This document shows positions 1 to 11,960 of a stretch of DNA of 64,000 bases, piece after piece. Position 1 is the first letter of the stretch. Each line of letters begins with the position of its first letter. The stretch comes from Himantopus leucocephalus (lineage: Eukaryota > Chordata > Aves > Charadriiformes > Recurvirostridae). The translations under genes and the position numbers were made by a program. The stretch spans positions 204,616,556 through 204,680,555 of the forward strand of contig RSEF01000001.1 in assembly GCA_003993805.1 (NCBI GenBank), given 5' to 3'. The notes below the pieces were generated by a model that saw only the letters and a list, made by a program, of their open reading frames with translations, ran no database searches and was not told where the DNA came from.

Positions 1-278
1 AAAAATTGGATGTTGTTTGCTAACTCTGGGCAAAGGAATGACTGATGATCTCTCTGGGTGCAAGGGTGAGAAGATTCCTGAGCTAGGGAAGGAGATTAAG
101 GGCCTAATACTGAAAACCAATGAGCCACCTTTAGGATTAGACACTAATTTATCAGAGCAAGGAGCTGTGACATTCAAGGAACTCTCTGGTAACACAGTGA
201 ACTTTCAACATTGCCGGACTCGGGCGGTAAATGCACCACACAAATACCCGCAGCTCTATTGCTAGTTGGTATTTTCAA
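1..278. other. Unique non-coding DNA, left edge
   Basis: I see no gene here. An 82-codon open frame on the plus strand has no ATG start and no family resemblance, and there is no splice context to make it an exon. Confidence 0.5.
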
Positions 279-345
279 GTTATTATTGCAGTAGCCCTAC
301 TGATATAGAGACCCCGGCTGCTAGGTGCTGTGCAAACATGTGGCG
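279..345 (+). repeat. Ancient amniote SINE-like relic
   Basis: The words TTATTATTGCAGTAGC, GACCCCGGCTGCTAGGTGC and TGTGCAAACA occur in order. They match, from memory, an old interspersed repeat common in turtles, crocodilians and birds, whose consensus describes a run like TAGCACCTAG...GTGCTAGGCGCTGTACAAACA. The copy is diverged and truncated. The family name is uncertain; a RepeatMasker run would settle it. Confidence 0.6.
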
Positions 346-364
346 GGAAAAAAACCTCTGCCTC

Positions 365-600
365 CAATGCTAATGATACAACCCGCTCAGAAAAGCAGCC
401 CTGCCCGTCACGCCTGGGGCACGCAAAGGGCAGGAGCAGGAGAGGTGCCGGGGTACAAGGCAGGCGCAGAGTCGGCGTGCCAGCGCCGGCCCCGTCCCTG
501 CCCCGTGCTGCCTCTCCCCAGGGGTTGCCTTGTTGACTCCCAGTGTCTGACACGGGTCCCGCACCTGCGGGAAGGTGCCAGGCCTTCACCCGGAGGGCGG
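365..600. promoter_or_regulatory. CpG-rich patch (possible small CpG island)
   Basis: This 236-base stretch is clearly richer in G+C than its AT-rich surroundings and has many CpG dinucleotides (roughly 18 by eye), for example around 465-495 and 550-600. A TATA-like TATAAA lies just downstream at 616-621. In birds such patches can mark promoters or enhancers, but no first exon can be assigned. An open frame of 158 codons running through it (325-801, plus) has low-complexity, proline- and arginine-rich content of the kind any GC-rich DNA gives, so I do not call it a gene. Confidence 0.35.
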
Positions 601-621
601 CATCCAGTGTGGAGGTATAAA

Positions 622-3034
622 CAGGGTTGTTTTTTTTCTTTCCCCCAGTTATCTTTGATAGGTGAATCAGGAAGTAAAAAGGATAAATGGTTTGTTTGGG
701 AGCGGAACACGCTTTATGTTGTTTTCTTTCGTGTTAATGATCTTAACCTCCGTGTTTGGAGTCTGGACTTCTATCTCAGTTTGTTCTTACGTACTTTATG
801 AAGCATCGCCAGGTGTTATTTTGAAGATGTGAGCTTTCAAGGAAGGAAGGTCTGAGATATTTGAAAGAAGCGATATCTTAAACAAGCTTGCATGGCTAAA
901 GTACAATTAAGCCCTGAATTCTGAAGTATCCCTATAAACCAAAACAGTACCCCTTCTCCCTCCCTTTCAAAAAAATTCTCTGTCTGGGAGTAGGGATATT
1001 AATTTGCCCAGATGACATGTTGCTTGTGACTTGTTCTTGGGAGATTCTTTCCTTCCACCTCTGAGGTGCAGTTCATCCCCCTTCGGCCTTTGGTATTTGT
1101 AATAAATTTCAGGAGTCCACTCTGATCCTGTCCCTGAACTGGAAGTATTAACAGCAATTTCTGTCTGCTAAACCATATATGTTTAGTTTCCACAGAAAGA
1201 AATATTTGCATGAAATAATAAAAAGTTTTCCCTCCTTCCCTGGAGAGCTTGATCATATGGGAATCCAGCTGACACAGAGGCATTCCCTTTTTTGCAGGTC
1301 TGGAGAGCTCTGCTTAATTTAAACACACCCATAAGCATCCAAGAGCTGGTCACATTAAACTGGAGATGGAATTAGGGATCATTCTTTCAAACGTTCCTCA
1401 GAATCTGCTCATTCACTGGTGATGCTGGGTTGCCTTGAACAAGCAAAAATCTTGTACCACATTCTCTGAAAACTGATGCTGAACTTTCCCAATTCGGTTG
1501 CCTCATAGTCATTCACAAAAGAGGAAAGACTGTTCATTAAAAGAGTGACTGTTCATTAAAAACAGAAGTACAGATAGCTTCATCTTCTACATTTATGGTT
1601 GAAATTTATACTGAAATTTAGACCTTGTTGACTTATGATGATTTTATTTATTTTTTTAGAGAACTCCACAGAAGTCTACCACGATTACTGTTATGCAAAT
1701 GGTATCACTGATGTATGTTGTAGCATTTGAAGTCAGTTTTGGAAAAATCTACAATCTTCGTAGTGTAGTGAGAGTTATTTCTTGAGGGGACACATCAGCA
1801 AGGCATGGATTTTGTTTCTTACAAGGCAAACAAGAGGGGAAAGCAGTCATTATATTATCTGGTTATTTATCCTGCTGTAATTGAGTTGTGTGGGCATGCC
1901 AAAGAGCAATACTAAGACAGGGAGGTCACTATCTGCTCTTCCTCCACTGTTGCCGAGGAGGAGAAATAGGCTACACTGGAGGTGCCGGTGCCTACTGTGC
2001 CTGGGCTGGAGCTTTCTGTAGGGAATTTTATCTAAGCAAATATTTCCACTGGCTCACTGGTTGTTGTCTGTCTTTTCAGATCAGATCTGATTTTGGCTTC
2101 CAAGAATAAGAGATTATGCTGGATTTTGCTTGTCAGAATACCTGTCTGGAGGTTGCTGCCCCCCAGCAAGTGGTACCAAACACTGCGTTTCCCTTGCACT
2201 GCTCTCCTGCCCTCCACCTTCCAGAGGGACAACCTTGGGGCTCTCCCTCCTCTATCTCACCACCACTCCCCTGTGGACTTGCAGGAACTTAATTTGTTTT
2301 TGAAACTCTTCCAGATTTGGCTGAAATTCACCAGTGGCTTCAGGAGTTACCGAAGGAGCCTGACACTGCAATGACGTATGCTTGGTTTTCTTAAAAAAAA
2401 CAGGAAAAATACCTTGCAGTTTGTTATTGCTGAGGTCAAGCTCCACTATCCACTAGTTGTAACTGGTTGGCAAACTTGTTATGGGTCAGCCATTACAGGG
2501 AGGCATGATGGAGCATGGGAACCCTCAGGCAGAATATTGAAGCAACAAATGTATTACCTGTTTGCTGGGAATTTTCCACCCCACTTGGGTCTTCATAAGG
2601 GCTGTGCTGCATACTTAGAATCAAGGCTTTATCCTTGGTTTTGTATCTCAGTTTGCATTAGAAAGAAAGAAGTACAGGAGGTAAAAGATTCAATCCCAGT
2701 CCTTTGGCCAAAGAACGACAGTTCTGCAGTTAGGGCTTGGGAAGGATGTGATCATAAGCAAATCTTCTACTGCCTCCTTTTATTCCTGCTGAAAATCATG
2801 AGATATTGAAAGGATACACGAATGCGATGATTCTTAATGTCACATGTTAGATGTCATAGTTAAGAAAGAGGCAAAATGTAAATAGCTGCATGGATATATA
2901 GCATGGAAGTTTAAACGCCTTATTCCTATTTATGAAATGGTAATGGTACGTGTGCTCTACAGGCAAGGATAAAACTCAGCTGCTGAACTTGTTATGATTT
3001 AATGCTAGACTAGGTCACAGGATTGCAAAATAAT
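622..3034. other. Non-coding, mostly AT-rich DNA
   Basis: No gene is recognised. The longest frame is 143 codons (2378-2809, plus) and shows no domain, and its neighbours do not form a plausible exon series. A short near-duplicate of GACTGTTCATTAAAA occurs at about 1530-1560. No recent mobile element is visible. Confidence 0.5.
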
Positions 3035-3098
3035 GCAGAAACACACACTATTTGAGAAACATATGTGCAGAAACATAGAGTATTTGAGAAACATATGT
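3035..3098 (+). repeat. Tandem duplication, 2 x 32 bp
   Basis: Two adjacent 32-base units (3035-3066 and 3067-3098) both begin GCAGAAACA and end TTTGAGAAACATATGT. They differ at only a few positions in the middle, so this is a simple recent tandem duplication. Confidence 0.9.
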
Positions 3099-4129
3099 GC
3101 TGATACACCATTCATAATAATGGAATAGCCTTATACCAAGCAGGACAGTTTTATTTGAAGTTCTGTCATTTACTCTGCAGGGTGTTTTCAAAAATTTATA
3201 TTACTTATTTGGGAAAAAAATTATGTTTATTTACATGGACAATATGTCTGTTTAGAGTGTGTTAAACAGTATTTTTCACAATATTTTAGTACTGATACAT
3301 AACTTCAGCCATCATCTTAGCCAATTTGTGACTAGAGGAGAGACAAAGAAAGGTAGTGGTAAAACAAAGATGACTTTAGCAAACTGACAAACACTGTGGT
3401 TTGCCAGCCACTGACAAATATGAACAGGCTAGTCTAGGACAATTTTGTTTACATAGTGTTTTACTTTAGGAAGGAGTATGCTATAAATATACTGCAAGTA
3501 CTGTGAAGTCATAAAGTTGTCTATATTATTGAATGACTATCTCTAAATAGCTGGTAAAGTGTGAATTTGATTAAACAGTAAGTGGATAACTGGCAAGGTT
3601 TAGATGTAGCACCATGGGACTGAATAAAGTCATTCAATCTCGTTTCTTTCTCTGCTAGTCTCCTACAGTGCTGGTCATTGACTTAAAATGTCTTAGATCT
3701 TTTTGAAGACCTGTAAACCCTCACGGCTGTGATAGTAAACCTTCTTATTTTCAGACTTTATCAAGTCAATTTATATCTTCTTGTTCCTGGTGAAGTTCAT
3801 CCCATGGGTCAGACAATGCTCGTTAGTCTCTGTTCCTGAGCTGGATCCACCTCACCTATTTTCACACACTGAGGTGTTCAGCCTTGACCACCCTTATACT
3901 CGAATATGAGAAAGAGAAGAGAGAAACTTCCATAAGCCATTGCATTAGATTTGTATTAGACACTATTATAGGCTGAGATTAATGGCCTTCTGAGTTTCTC
4001 TTCACTGTATATAAAGGAACCTGTTCATACTAAAATACTTAACTTTTAGATGCCTAATACAGGGTAGAGGAATTTTTCCTTGTAACTGTATACAATAGTT
4101 CAAACATGATCTCCCAGGGAATTACAATA
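3099..4129. other. Non-coding AT-rich DNA
   Basis: No gene, RNA or recognisable repeat. The right-hand 300-400 bases may be an even more decayed extension of the CR1 relic that follows, but I cannot align them by eye. Confidence 0.5.
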
Positions 4130-4750
4130 GCACCAATACTTTCCTAACTATATTAGAAATGGCCCTTGGTCCATTTTAGGTTTGCACTACCTTTGTCTTA
4201 GCTTCATTATGTTGGCAACAGATCCTGTGGACAGCACATTCAGGGTGTTCTCACCTTTCGAACTGATGTGCTCCTGGTTTATTGCATAAATCTGTTTTAT
4301 AGATCCTTAGGTACAGAGCATGCCATTTGATACCATTAAATGTTATCCCATTTCAGTTGCTTCACTCCTTAAGGTCATCTAGTTCTTCCTGTTTATTCAG
4401 ATTCTCCTCCCTAATAAGAATGCTTTCCAAATTTCTGTTATCAGAAAATTTCATTAGCAAGCCAACATTTTTGTGGCAAGGTACTTCCCCACTTGCTGGT
4501 TGTCTTTAGTTGGTTCCTTGTGCACCTTACAATTCTTGTATTAATCCCCACTTATTCCAGATTAATTTTACAAAGAAAGATTACATCTCCCACATAAATT
4601 TATTTTTTTAATTTAATCTCTCAGAACAAGAGTTCTTTTGAATCTGGTATGATACTTTCAGTAACCTTTTATCCCATCTTCTATTTATCTCCATGTCTTT
4701 AATTATTCCCTTCATACATTTTGTTTTCAAGTTGTGCATGGTGTTGGGTT
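4130..4750 (-). mobile_element. Ancient CR1/L3-like LINE relic, ORF2 fragment
   Basis: This is a decayed piece of a non-LTR retrotransposon of the old amniote CR1 clade, lying in minus orientation. On the minus strand it reads as reverse transcriptase C-terminal to the palm. The box that is F-A-D-D in active elements reads F-S-D-N (plus-strand positions 4437-4448) and is followed by R-N-L-E-S-I. The plus-strand phrases AAGGTCATCTAG and ACCTTACAATTCTTGTATT also match this clade as I remember it. Stops and indels break the frame throughout, so it is a fossil. The outer limits are approximate. Confidence 0.75.
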
Positions 4751-6625
4751 CAAACTATCAGGTTCCAAATGTCTAGATCATTCCTTTTACCTCCATGTTA
4801 AGGACTATGCTTTCTACTTTCTTGGACTTTTTGGTATGATGGATTTACCAGAATCCCATGCTGTGTGTGCATTTTTATGTTCCAGTTTTCACAGCATAGT
4901 GAAAATGTTAGCAGAAGACAGATTGTCAGGTTCTCCACCTCCTCACTCCTAACTGAATAACAAGGGGTGTTTTCAGTGCTTGGAACTGCGTCCTTTGTGG
5001 AGGCCACCACTTTGATGACCATGTGCATCTTCCCGTTTGATCTGCACTGTCAGCTGCACGGAAAAGAAGGCAAGATATTCACATGGTTCTGGGCAATATA
5101 CAGATTATCTTGACTGTACTCTCAATGCAGAGCCAACCACTTCATTCGCTCTTCTTTACTGTAGAAATACATTTTTTTTGGCCATTTGCTTTCATTCCCT
5201 TTCCAAGGTTAAAATCAACTTGCACTCTGACAACACCCTTGTTATTCTGAGAGCTTTTGGCTTTCTGTACCTCATTTTCACTCTCCTTGCTCCTAGTATA
5301 CTTCTAATGTGATTATTCAATTTTTTTACTTTTTTTTTTTTTTTTTACTTGCTGGGATGCAATTTCCGGAGAGTCCTCCCCTTTGCTCCTTGATTTATGG
5401 ATAATCTGAATCTCTGTGATGACTATGCACCCCCCCCTCCTCTTTGGTGTAGTTAGTATCCCAAACTTGGCTCCTCAAAATCCTCCTGGTGCCTTACAGT
5501 CTCCATCAGCAGCCAAAGCACCCCATCTTGGGCACAGGCAACCTGGCATTGGCATTTAGCTTTCCTGCCTTTAGTCATCTCTGTCACTAGGGTCCCATCC
5601 GTCCTCCAGTCCTACTAAAATGTGAAGCCTGGTGGATGGTATACTCAAGGGTTCACTAGTCCTTTAGGCTCAAAGCCAGCATTTCTTCAGCTTTCTTATT
5701 CACAACGTAACTAAACAGACACATCTGCTCTTATAACCCTTTACTCCTTTGTTGGGCTGTTCCCCCCCTCCCCAGCCCTTACCTGCTCATAGGCGCCTCC
5801 TCCATGCAGTGGCCTCACTGTGTCTCAGACTTTTTCTCCGTATGTGACTTCTCTCTCATTGTGGCTTGGGACCTATTTCAAGGCAGTCTGCCAGCCCTCC
5901 GCTTGTGCCATTGTCTATCCACACACCAGCTTTTCCTAAGGGCGTCCTTTAGACACAACCTAAAAATAGCTGGCCCATTTATTAAAACTTTATAGACTGA
6001 TGAGTTGTGAGGTTCATCGTTCTTCCCTCCTAAACTACCACACTTGAATTGTTGACTTGCTTTTAAACTCCCATTGTATGTAAAATAGAATTGCCTCATG
6101 ATTGCTACTTTCCAAGCTCATTTCTTTGAAAAGCTCTTCTCTAGGCCTAAAACATGATCAGCGGTGGCTGGTGGAGTAACTCCTTAGTGAAGAAATCCCT
6201 CCACTGTTCACTTGAGAAGATCTGAGTCCTCCAGGTGGTGGGAACATCTGTTCTTTGGTCTGTACCTGAAGTCCTTCTGACTTCAGCTTCATAACACACT
6301 TCTGGAATTCTTTCTCTTTACAATAATAATAGAGATGCCTTATGTCATACCCTGCTCCTTGTGTGGCAGCTAGCACACTGCTGCTCTTTGGATCCATTGT
6401 CTTTTTCTTTTGATCAGTCCTCAGTCGCATGCTTCTGCTTCTTGCCTGTGTTGTGTTACGTCTTGGGTTTTGTGTCACCTTTCTTTCCTTTGTCTTCTCT
6501 TCTCTCCCTTTCTGCTGGGGTTCCTGGGCCTGGATGTCTCCAGTGTTTCTTCAGCTGAGACAGGGTACATTCTCTTTCATTCTTGCACACCCATCTTCTC
6601 TTCCTTCCTGTTGTGCCCTTGCTTT
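4751..6625. other. Non-coding, pyrimidine-rich plus strand
   Basis: No supported gene. The plus strand is rich in C and T, with a T16 run at 5331-5346, a C8 run at 5430-5437 and long CT-rich stretches at 5760-5900 and 6400-6620. The left part may continue the CR1 relic upstream of it. A 106-codon minus frame (6158-6478) is discussed under findings. Confidence 0.5.
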
Positions 6626-6765
6626 TTCTGTGCAACTAAAGGTTTCTGGTTTTTCTTAAGAGGGTTTTTTCTTTGTTACCTCAGTTACTTCCTTNCTTCT
6701 GTGCAACTAAAGGTTTTTGGTTTTTCTTAAGAGGTTTTTTTCTTTGTTACCTCAGTTACTTCCTT
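6626..6765 (+). repeat. Assembly duplication around single N at 6695
   Basis: A 69-base sequence (6626-6694) is followed by one N and then an almost identical 69-base copy (6697-6765). They differ at two positions (C/T in the GGTTTCTGG word and G/T in the following T tract). This is best explained as two contig ends that overlap but were not merged. Confidence 0.85.
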
Positions 6766-7282
6766 TCCCCAGACTTCAAGATCATGTGCTTTTATGCTCA
6801 TCTTTCTCGTTTACCAAGCTGGCCTATGGGACCTTAGGTCTGAAAACTTTCAGAAAATATTTAGCTGTCTATGAAGCCTCCTTTTTTCTCTTCCATGTTT
6901 TCAGCCAAAAGAAAGCAGTTGCAGGGCCTGCAGCCACCAGCAGCTTAACCCAGCACCAACAGCTCTTGTAGGGTCAGCCATGACCAATCTCTGCAGTGAA
7001 GCACCCTGTGCACAGCTATGTCGTTTCATCTGCTGCCCATCCGAAATGACTCCTGTGACTGGGAAGGCCTCATCTGTGAGTGACAAGCCATGGACTGCTG
7101 AACAGAGATGTCATTAATAACACCCCGTGTGTCCCATCGCAGCAACCCTTCCCAGGGCCCAGGACCCCATTTCATCCCCTCAGGCCCATGAGTACCTGCC
7201 CCAGAACACCACAGCAGTGCTGATCTCCAGCCCTGGGAGCCCTCCAGGGGCACTGCCCCCAGCACAGACCTCAGATACAGTA
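6766..7282. other. Non-coding DNA left of a gap
   Basis: This is moderately GC-rich from about 6900 onward. No exon or repeat family is recognised. Open frames that run into the gap are padded by N and carry no weight. Confidence 0.5.
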
Positions 7283-7382
7283 NNNNNNNNNNNNNNNNNN
7301 NNNNNNNNNNNNNNNNNNNNNNNNNNNNNNNNNNNNNNNNNNNNNNNNNNNNNNNNNNNNNNNNNNNNNNNNNNNNNNNNNN
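7283..7382. other. Assembly gap, 100 N
   Basis: Exactly 100 N, the conventional length for a gap of unknown size. Both flanks are GC-rich, which may be why the region did not assemble. Confidence 0.98.
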
Positions 7383-8109
7383 GAACCCCACCAGTGAGGG
7401 TACAGCCAGCCCCAGGGTTACCCCTTAACCCCCAGCTCTTCATCCCCTTGGAAGCAACCAGCCCTGATGGTATAGTTACACAGAGACACTAAGACAGAAA
7501 ATACTCCAAAGCCTTTTGATGGGAGCCACAGCTCCTTAGGAGATGCCCAGCTGACTGGGGTGAGTTCTTCACTGTACCCAGAGGTTGGGTGGCCTCTGCC
7601 AACCAAGCAGCATCCAAGACAGGCTGCAGCATACCTGTCCTCCACATAGCCACAGGGTGAGGAGGAATACTGCAGTCTTCTCAGCTGTGTGGTAGGGTGG
7701 CACTGCTGATTTGACAAGACACACAGCTGTGATTTTTCCTCCTCCACTGCCTGAGCTCTCTAGAGGGAGCACAAACCGTCATGCTGGACCCAGCTGGAGA
7801 AGGGATTACAACTTTTTTTGCGGAACTTTGGGGAAGGATTTCCAGGTCTTGAGTACCTGGTTCATCACTTTAGTTCTTGTGTAGTTTCTTTTGATGCCTC
7901 ATTGCACAAAGGTAAGAGACAGGAACCTGGCAGTCACACATAAGCTCACGTGTAACCAGGAGCTGTACCCAACTTCAGTGTCGCAACAGCAGGGCCAGGT
8001 CCCAACACCTCCTGTCCTTTCCCTAGTCTTTTTGGGCTCTGATGGATGCAGCAAGATTAACCTCTCTGGCGGTGTTAGGCTCCTTAGTCCTAATCATGAT
8101 CATAACTCT
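7383..8109. other. Non-coding DNA right of a gap
   Basis: Nothing is recognised here. The first 350 bases are GC-rich. Frames of 109 and 81 codons show no domain. Confidence 0.5.
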
Positions 8110-8290
8110 GGCCTGGCAGCTGGAGTACAGGACTAGCTTTCAGGTGACATGAGTTTTGGTCCCTGCTCTACCCTAATGACCTCTTTATGTCTTATTTTTC
8201 CCATCTGTGAGGAGGTTTAAGGGTACCAAATTCTTTGTAAGGCTCATTGAGACTGAGTGCATTTTAATTTCATTAAATTATGCATCCAGA
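8110..8290 (+). repeat. MIR-like CORE-SINE relic
   Basis: The plus strand shows in order words like those of amniote MIR: GGTCCCTGCTCTACC, then TGACCTCTTTATGTC, then TTTTTCCCATCTGTGAGGAG, then AAGGCTCATTGAGA. These match the CORE-SINE layout (cf. the MIR words CTCTGCC, GTGACCTTGGGCAAGT, CCCATCTGTAAAATG). The copy is strongly diverged and lacks a usable tRNA promoter, so it is a fossil. Confidence 0.7.
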
Positions 8291-8771
8291 AGTCCTTGTG
8301 ATTTCACTTTGGAACTAAGCTCTGAAGCCTCAGGTCTGGTGTTGTAGTGCATAAGCAGCGTTACAATGTCATAGAGCTGGGGAGGATGGCCATCCTACCC
8401 AAAAGGCAATATTTCAGCTCCTCTCTGCCCCCTTGCTCTTCACCATTCACTTTTACCTTGACTTGGCTCTGTCACCTCTCAGACCCCTCTGGTTCAGTTC
8501 ACTAAACCAACTTCAGAGCTGGTCCATGGGAGACAGGGCTGAGAGCAGAGAGGAGGGAGAGCAGCTGGGGGAAAAACTGCCTCCTTTCAGATGTTTGCTC
8601 TCTCTCCATGTCAGGTGCATCATGATGAAAACTGAAGCTCTTGCATCAGATTCAGTCTCAGTGAAGATTTTTTTTAATGTTTCTATCTCATTATTAGTGT
8701 TTTTAAGCAGCTATCATATGGTGTCTTTCATAACAGATTATTTTCAAGCTGTATAGATATATATATATTAC
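8291..8771. other. Non-coding DNA with a short TA run
   Basis: Unique sequence without a gene. A short (AT)n tract lies at about 8755-8769, just before a tandem duplication. Confidence 0.5.
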
Positions 8772-8835
8772 AATCTAAAGTCCACAATATTATTTCTCAT
8801 GATAATCTAAAGTTCATAATATCGTTTCTCTAAAC
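8772..8835 (+). repeat. Tandem duplication, 2 x 32 bp, diverged
   Basis: Units at 8772-8803 and 8804-8835 both start AATCTAAAGT and share TTTCTC near the end. They differ at several positions, so the duplication is older than the one at 3035-3098. Confidence 0.8.
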
Positions 8836-9505
8836 AATTACACAAAAAGAGTTCCTTCAAGGAGTAGTTCCTGTCTGTTGTAAAAGAATCTGGAAAGGTT
8901 TATTTTTATTACTGCTAATTTTCTGGTTTATGAGTGTTTGTTTGTATTTAATGTTACAAAACCAGATGGTTTTCAATAGATATTGATGTAGTAAGTATGA
9001 TTATGACATCTGTAAAAAGAGGCAATTTGAATTGTGTAGAGGAATAAAATAATTTAGTTTGTACTTTATTTGTATGCTGTGTTTCAATTAACACTCGTTA
9101 AACTCGAATACTTAGGAAGCAGTTAGAAGAAATGCTCCTTTGTGAAAAATCAGTATATGCGTTTTATCTGTAGTCTCCTAGCCATTCCTCTGGGCCTTCA
9201 AGGTCTTCCACAAAAAAAACGCAAGTGAGATAAATGTCAGAGGCTAGATAGGTTTTATTAGACCTTGGGTAATGAACAAGCAAGAAAAATATTTCAGGAT
9301 AGCTAAATAAAATAAAACTCTTCCAGCGCTTCTTCACATGAGAACCGGTTGTGATGGTGTGAACTGACTTCACTGAAGGATGGAGCAAATGGAAAATCTC
9401 AGCTGTGAAAGACATTTCTTGTCTACACAGGTATATTCAATAACAGCAAAATGAGCACAGAAGAATATAGGCAAGGTAAACTTCTTTCTGCAAAAAAGCT
9501 TTTTC
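8836..9505. other. Non-coding AT-rich DNA
   Basis: No gene or repeat family is recognised in this stretch. Confidence 0.5.
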
Positions 9506-9528
9506 TTTTTTTTTTTTTTTTTTTTTTN
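9506..9528 (+). repeat. Poly-T tract ending in a single N
   Basis: A run of 22 T is followed by one N at 9528. Unlike the other single-N sites, this one has no duplicated flank; the N is more likely an unresolved homopolymer length. The tract could be the A-tail of a minus-strand retroposed sequence, but I see no element or target-site duplication next to it. Confidence 0.85.
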
Positions 9529-11860
9529 TACTACTGTACTTTTTCAATATAAAAGGCTTACTCCAAGGTGTAATTTCTTTAACGTAATGAACATGTATTG
9601 AAATTTGTCCTTCATCTTCTAACCAATGTCCCATTATGGTTACCAGATCTAAATATAGCTCTTGCCTACAGTTAGGGAACATAGTAATTTTACAGGTTTT
9701 TATATATTTTTATTCTACTTTTCCAATTTGTTTCACCCTTTTCAGGCTTCTGACACCCACATTGTCAGCCATGAAGCTTTGCACACATTTTTCTGTGAAA
9801 ATAAGACGTGAGGTAAAATCCAGAAAAGTTACAGTTCATGTTCACTAAATTGCACAGATGTCAAATCTTTTTCTGGCAGTTATAAATTCACCATTTTGAG
9901 GTCTGGCAGCTTAATTAATATGTGTACTTTTATTATTTTATATATGGAATTATTTTTACTTTTATCCAGTACATGGTATACAATTAGGATTTTCATAAAT
10001 CTGTAAAACTTACGAGGCAAGATTTATATGGCTATATAGCCTCACATTATTGAGTGTTTGGAAACCTCAGCAGTAAAGTGAATCTTCTGAAAACTCAGCT
10101 GATAAGACTTCAAAAAGTTGGAAAGATTTTCAATCTGGTTAAAAAAAAATCCCAGAAATTTAGTAAATCAAGGGTACAAGGTAACTTGTTTAAAGTGAGA
10201 TCTGTCTGCCTCTGTTATCATTACTGTTTCCTGAGAGACAGTTTATGGAAGGTGGTTTTATGATACATTCCTGAAACACCTCCAGATTTCAAATATGCAA
10301 TATAAACCACCTTATGAAAACTGCATAACTTGCTCTTGATTTATAAATAGTACCACACCTACTTTGGCTGTACAAAATTTTTAAGTCCTAATGTAGTCAG
10401 TTAGTAATAAAAACAAAGCTTAACACAGAAAGATTTGCTAAAGAACCAGATCATCAAGGGACAGGAAACCACCTTCTAGATTAAAGCGCAGTGCCTATTC
10501 CTAAGGTAATGGATGGAAGAACTTAGCACATTAGCAAGAATGGTTGGAGAAAACCCAAGAAAAATGTTTCCTACCATGGCATGTTGTGAACAGTTCCCTT
10601 AAAAGATTGTGCTTAAAAGGAAAAGATATTTGCACTGTTCAACAATAAAAGTATCAATGGTTTATTAGCATCAAATGAAATAGTTTCAATAAAGAATGGT
10701 CCCCTTTGATTCAGGTAATCACAAATATTTTTGTGCACACAGCCTGAATTGCAGAACCCTGGGACTGTCTTCCACAGCACAGGAGATTTTAAATCAGTGT
10801 TCTGCAAATATGTTTTGTATGAGAGTCACAGAACATACCACACGAGGCTTTCCAGGACAATCCACTTTAGCACGTTGTATCTGCCTACCTCCTCAAAATG
10901 TCAGTCTAACTGCACTTGGACCATGGAGAAAGAAAAGACTGATTTCTCTAAGATGTGCTCGTTACATTTCCTGGACCTATTTTTTTTTTTTTCTGGTTCT
11001 GCTCACTTGAACTCCATTGCTTTCACATTTGAACTCTTGCTATTTTCCTTTTTGTATATGATACGTTGGTCTTTTTCTGGATCTACTGTTATATTGGCAT
11101 AAAAATGCCTTGAACATCTTTTTATGAGTCCAGGTTCCCAAGATCCTCAGCACGTTAGAGGCAGTTATGCTGAGACAGCCTCAAAGGGTTCAGGTTTGAC
11201 ATGCAGTTCTTCTTTCTTCTTCCATCTCTACAAAATCCAAGTCTGTAATGCAAATGTGTACTTACAAAAGATGCTATATTTCATTCCCTTATTTTCCACC
11301 AATACTTTCATAGAAATCTCTCTTGAATCAGATCAGTAAACACAGACCAGTGGTTTTGAAAGGAGTAGTCAAAAGGACAAATTTTCATCTCTCGCAGATT
11401 ATCTGACCTGCTTTCAGTGTGTAAATATCGCTGAACATCTGGCTCTGCCACACACTATGCCAGTCAGCACGCCTTCATTCTTGGCACTGGCCTTCTCCTT
11501 TGAAACAGTGGACTTATTTCTCTTATCTTGTTGAACTCTGTTGGATGTATAGGCTTAATTTTCCTGTAAAAATATAAACGAAAGTAGAAATAAGTGAAAA
11601 TAGATGCGAGTTCACAGTCAGGCCTCTCGGTGTCCTTCTGGGGATACCTGCACCTGCATTCAGAGTCCTCCAGAATTGGGCTGAAATCGCAGAGTCCTCT
11701 GTAAATATTTACTTACATTTTACTCTTTTCTTCATTACTGCACTGCTCCTGAGCGCAGACTGAAAAGGACCCAAAGATGTGTCCCTGACTGAAATGTGAT
11801 AAAAATGAAGCAAGTCCACCCTGCCTTGGCAATTCATGTACTCCCAGTGGGGACTGATGT
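9529..11860. other. Non-coding AT-rich DNA
   Basis: No gene is supported. Frames of up to 123 codons (10731-11102, plus) are unrecognised. A T13 run at 10980-10992 interrupts the longest. No mobile element is seen. Confidence 0.5.
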
Positions 11861-11960
11861 CACCTAAGTGTAGCTGTCTAAAAGCTGGATGTCTGAGCTA
11901 AGCCAGTGCTCTAGGATCTGCCTACAGTCAATGGAAAAAGATAGACACTGCCCAGTTCCT
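11861..11960 (+). repeat. Unnamed interspersed repeat, copy 1
   Basis: This contains GCTGTCTAAAAGCTGG, then CAGTGCTCTAGG, then CTACAGTCAATGG and GATAGACACTGCCC. The same words in the same order, diverged, occur at 37925-38010 and in part at 36890-36980. It is therefore a dispersed repeat family, old and not named here. Class (LTR, DNA element or other) is unknown. Confidence 0.6.

Noticed and set aside
325..801. 158-codon plus-strand open frame across the CpG-rich patch
   Set aside because: It starts inside a SINE relic and runs through GC-rich DNA where stop codons are rare by chance. The predicted protein is low-complexity and unrecognised.
7026..7492. Open frames running across the gap at 7283-7382
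   Set aside because: Their length is made of N. No real coding evidence remains on either side.
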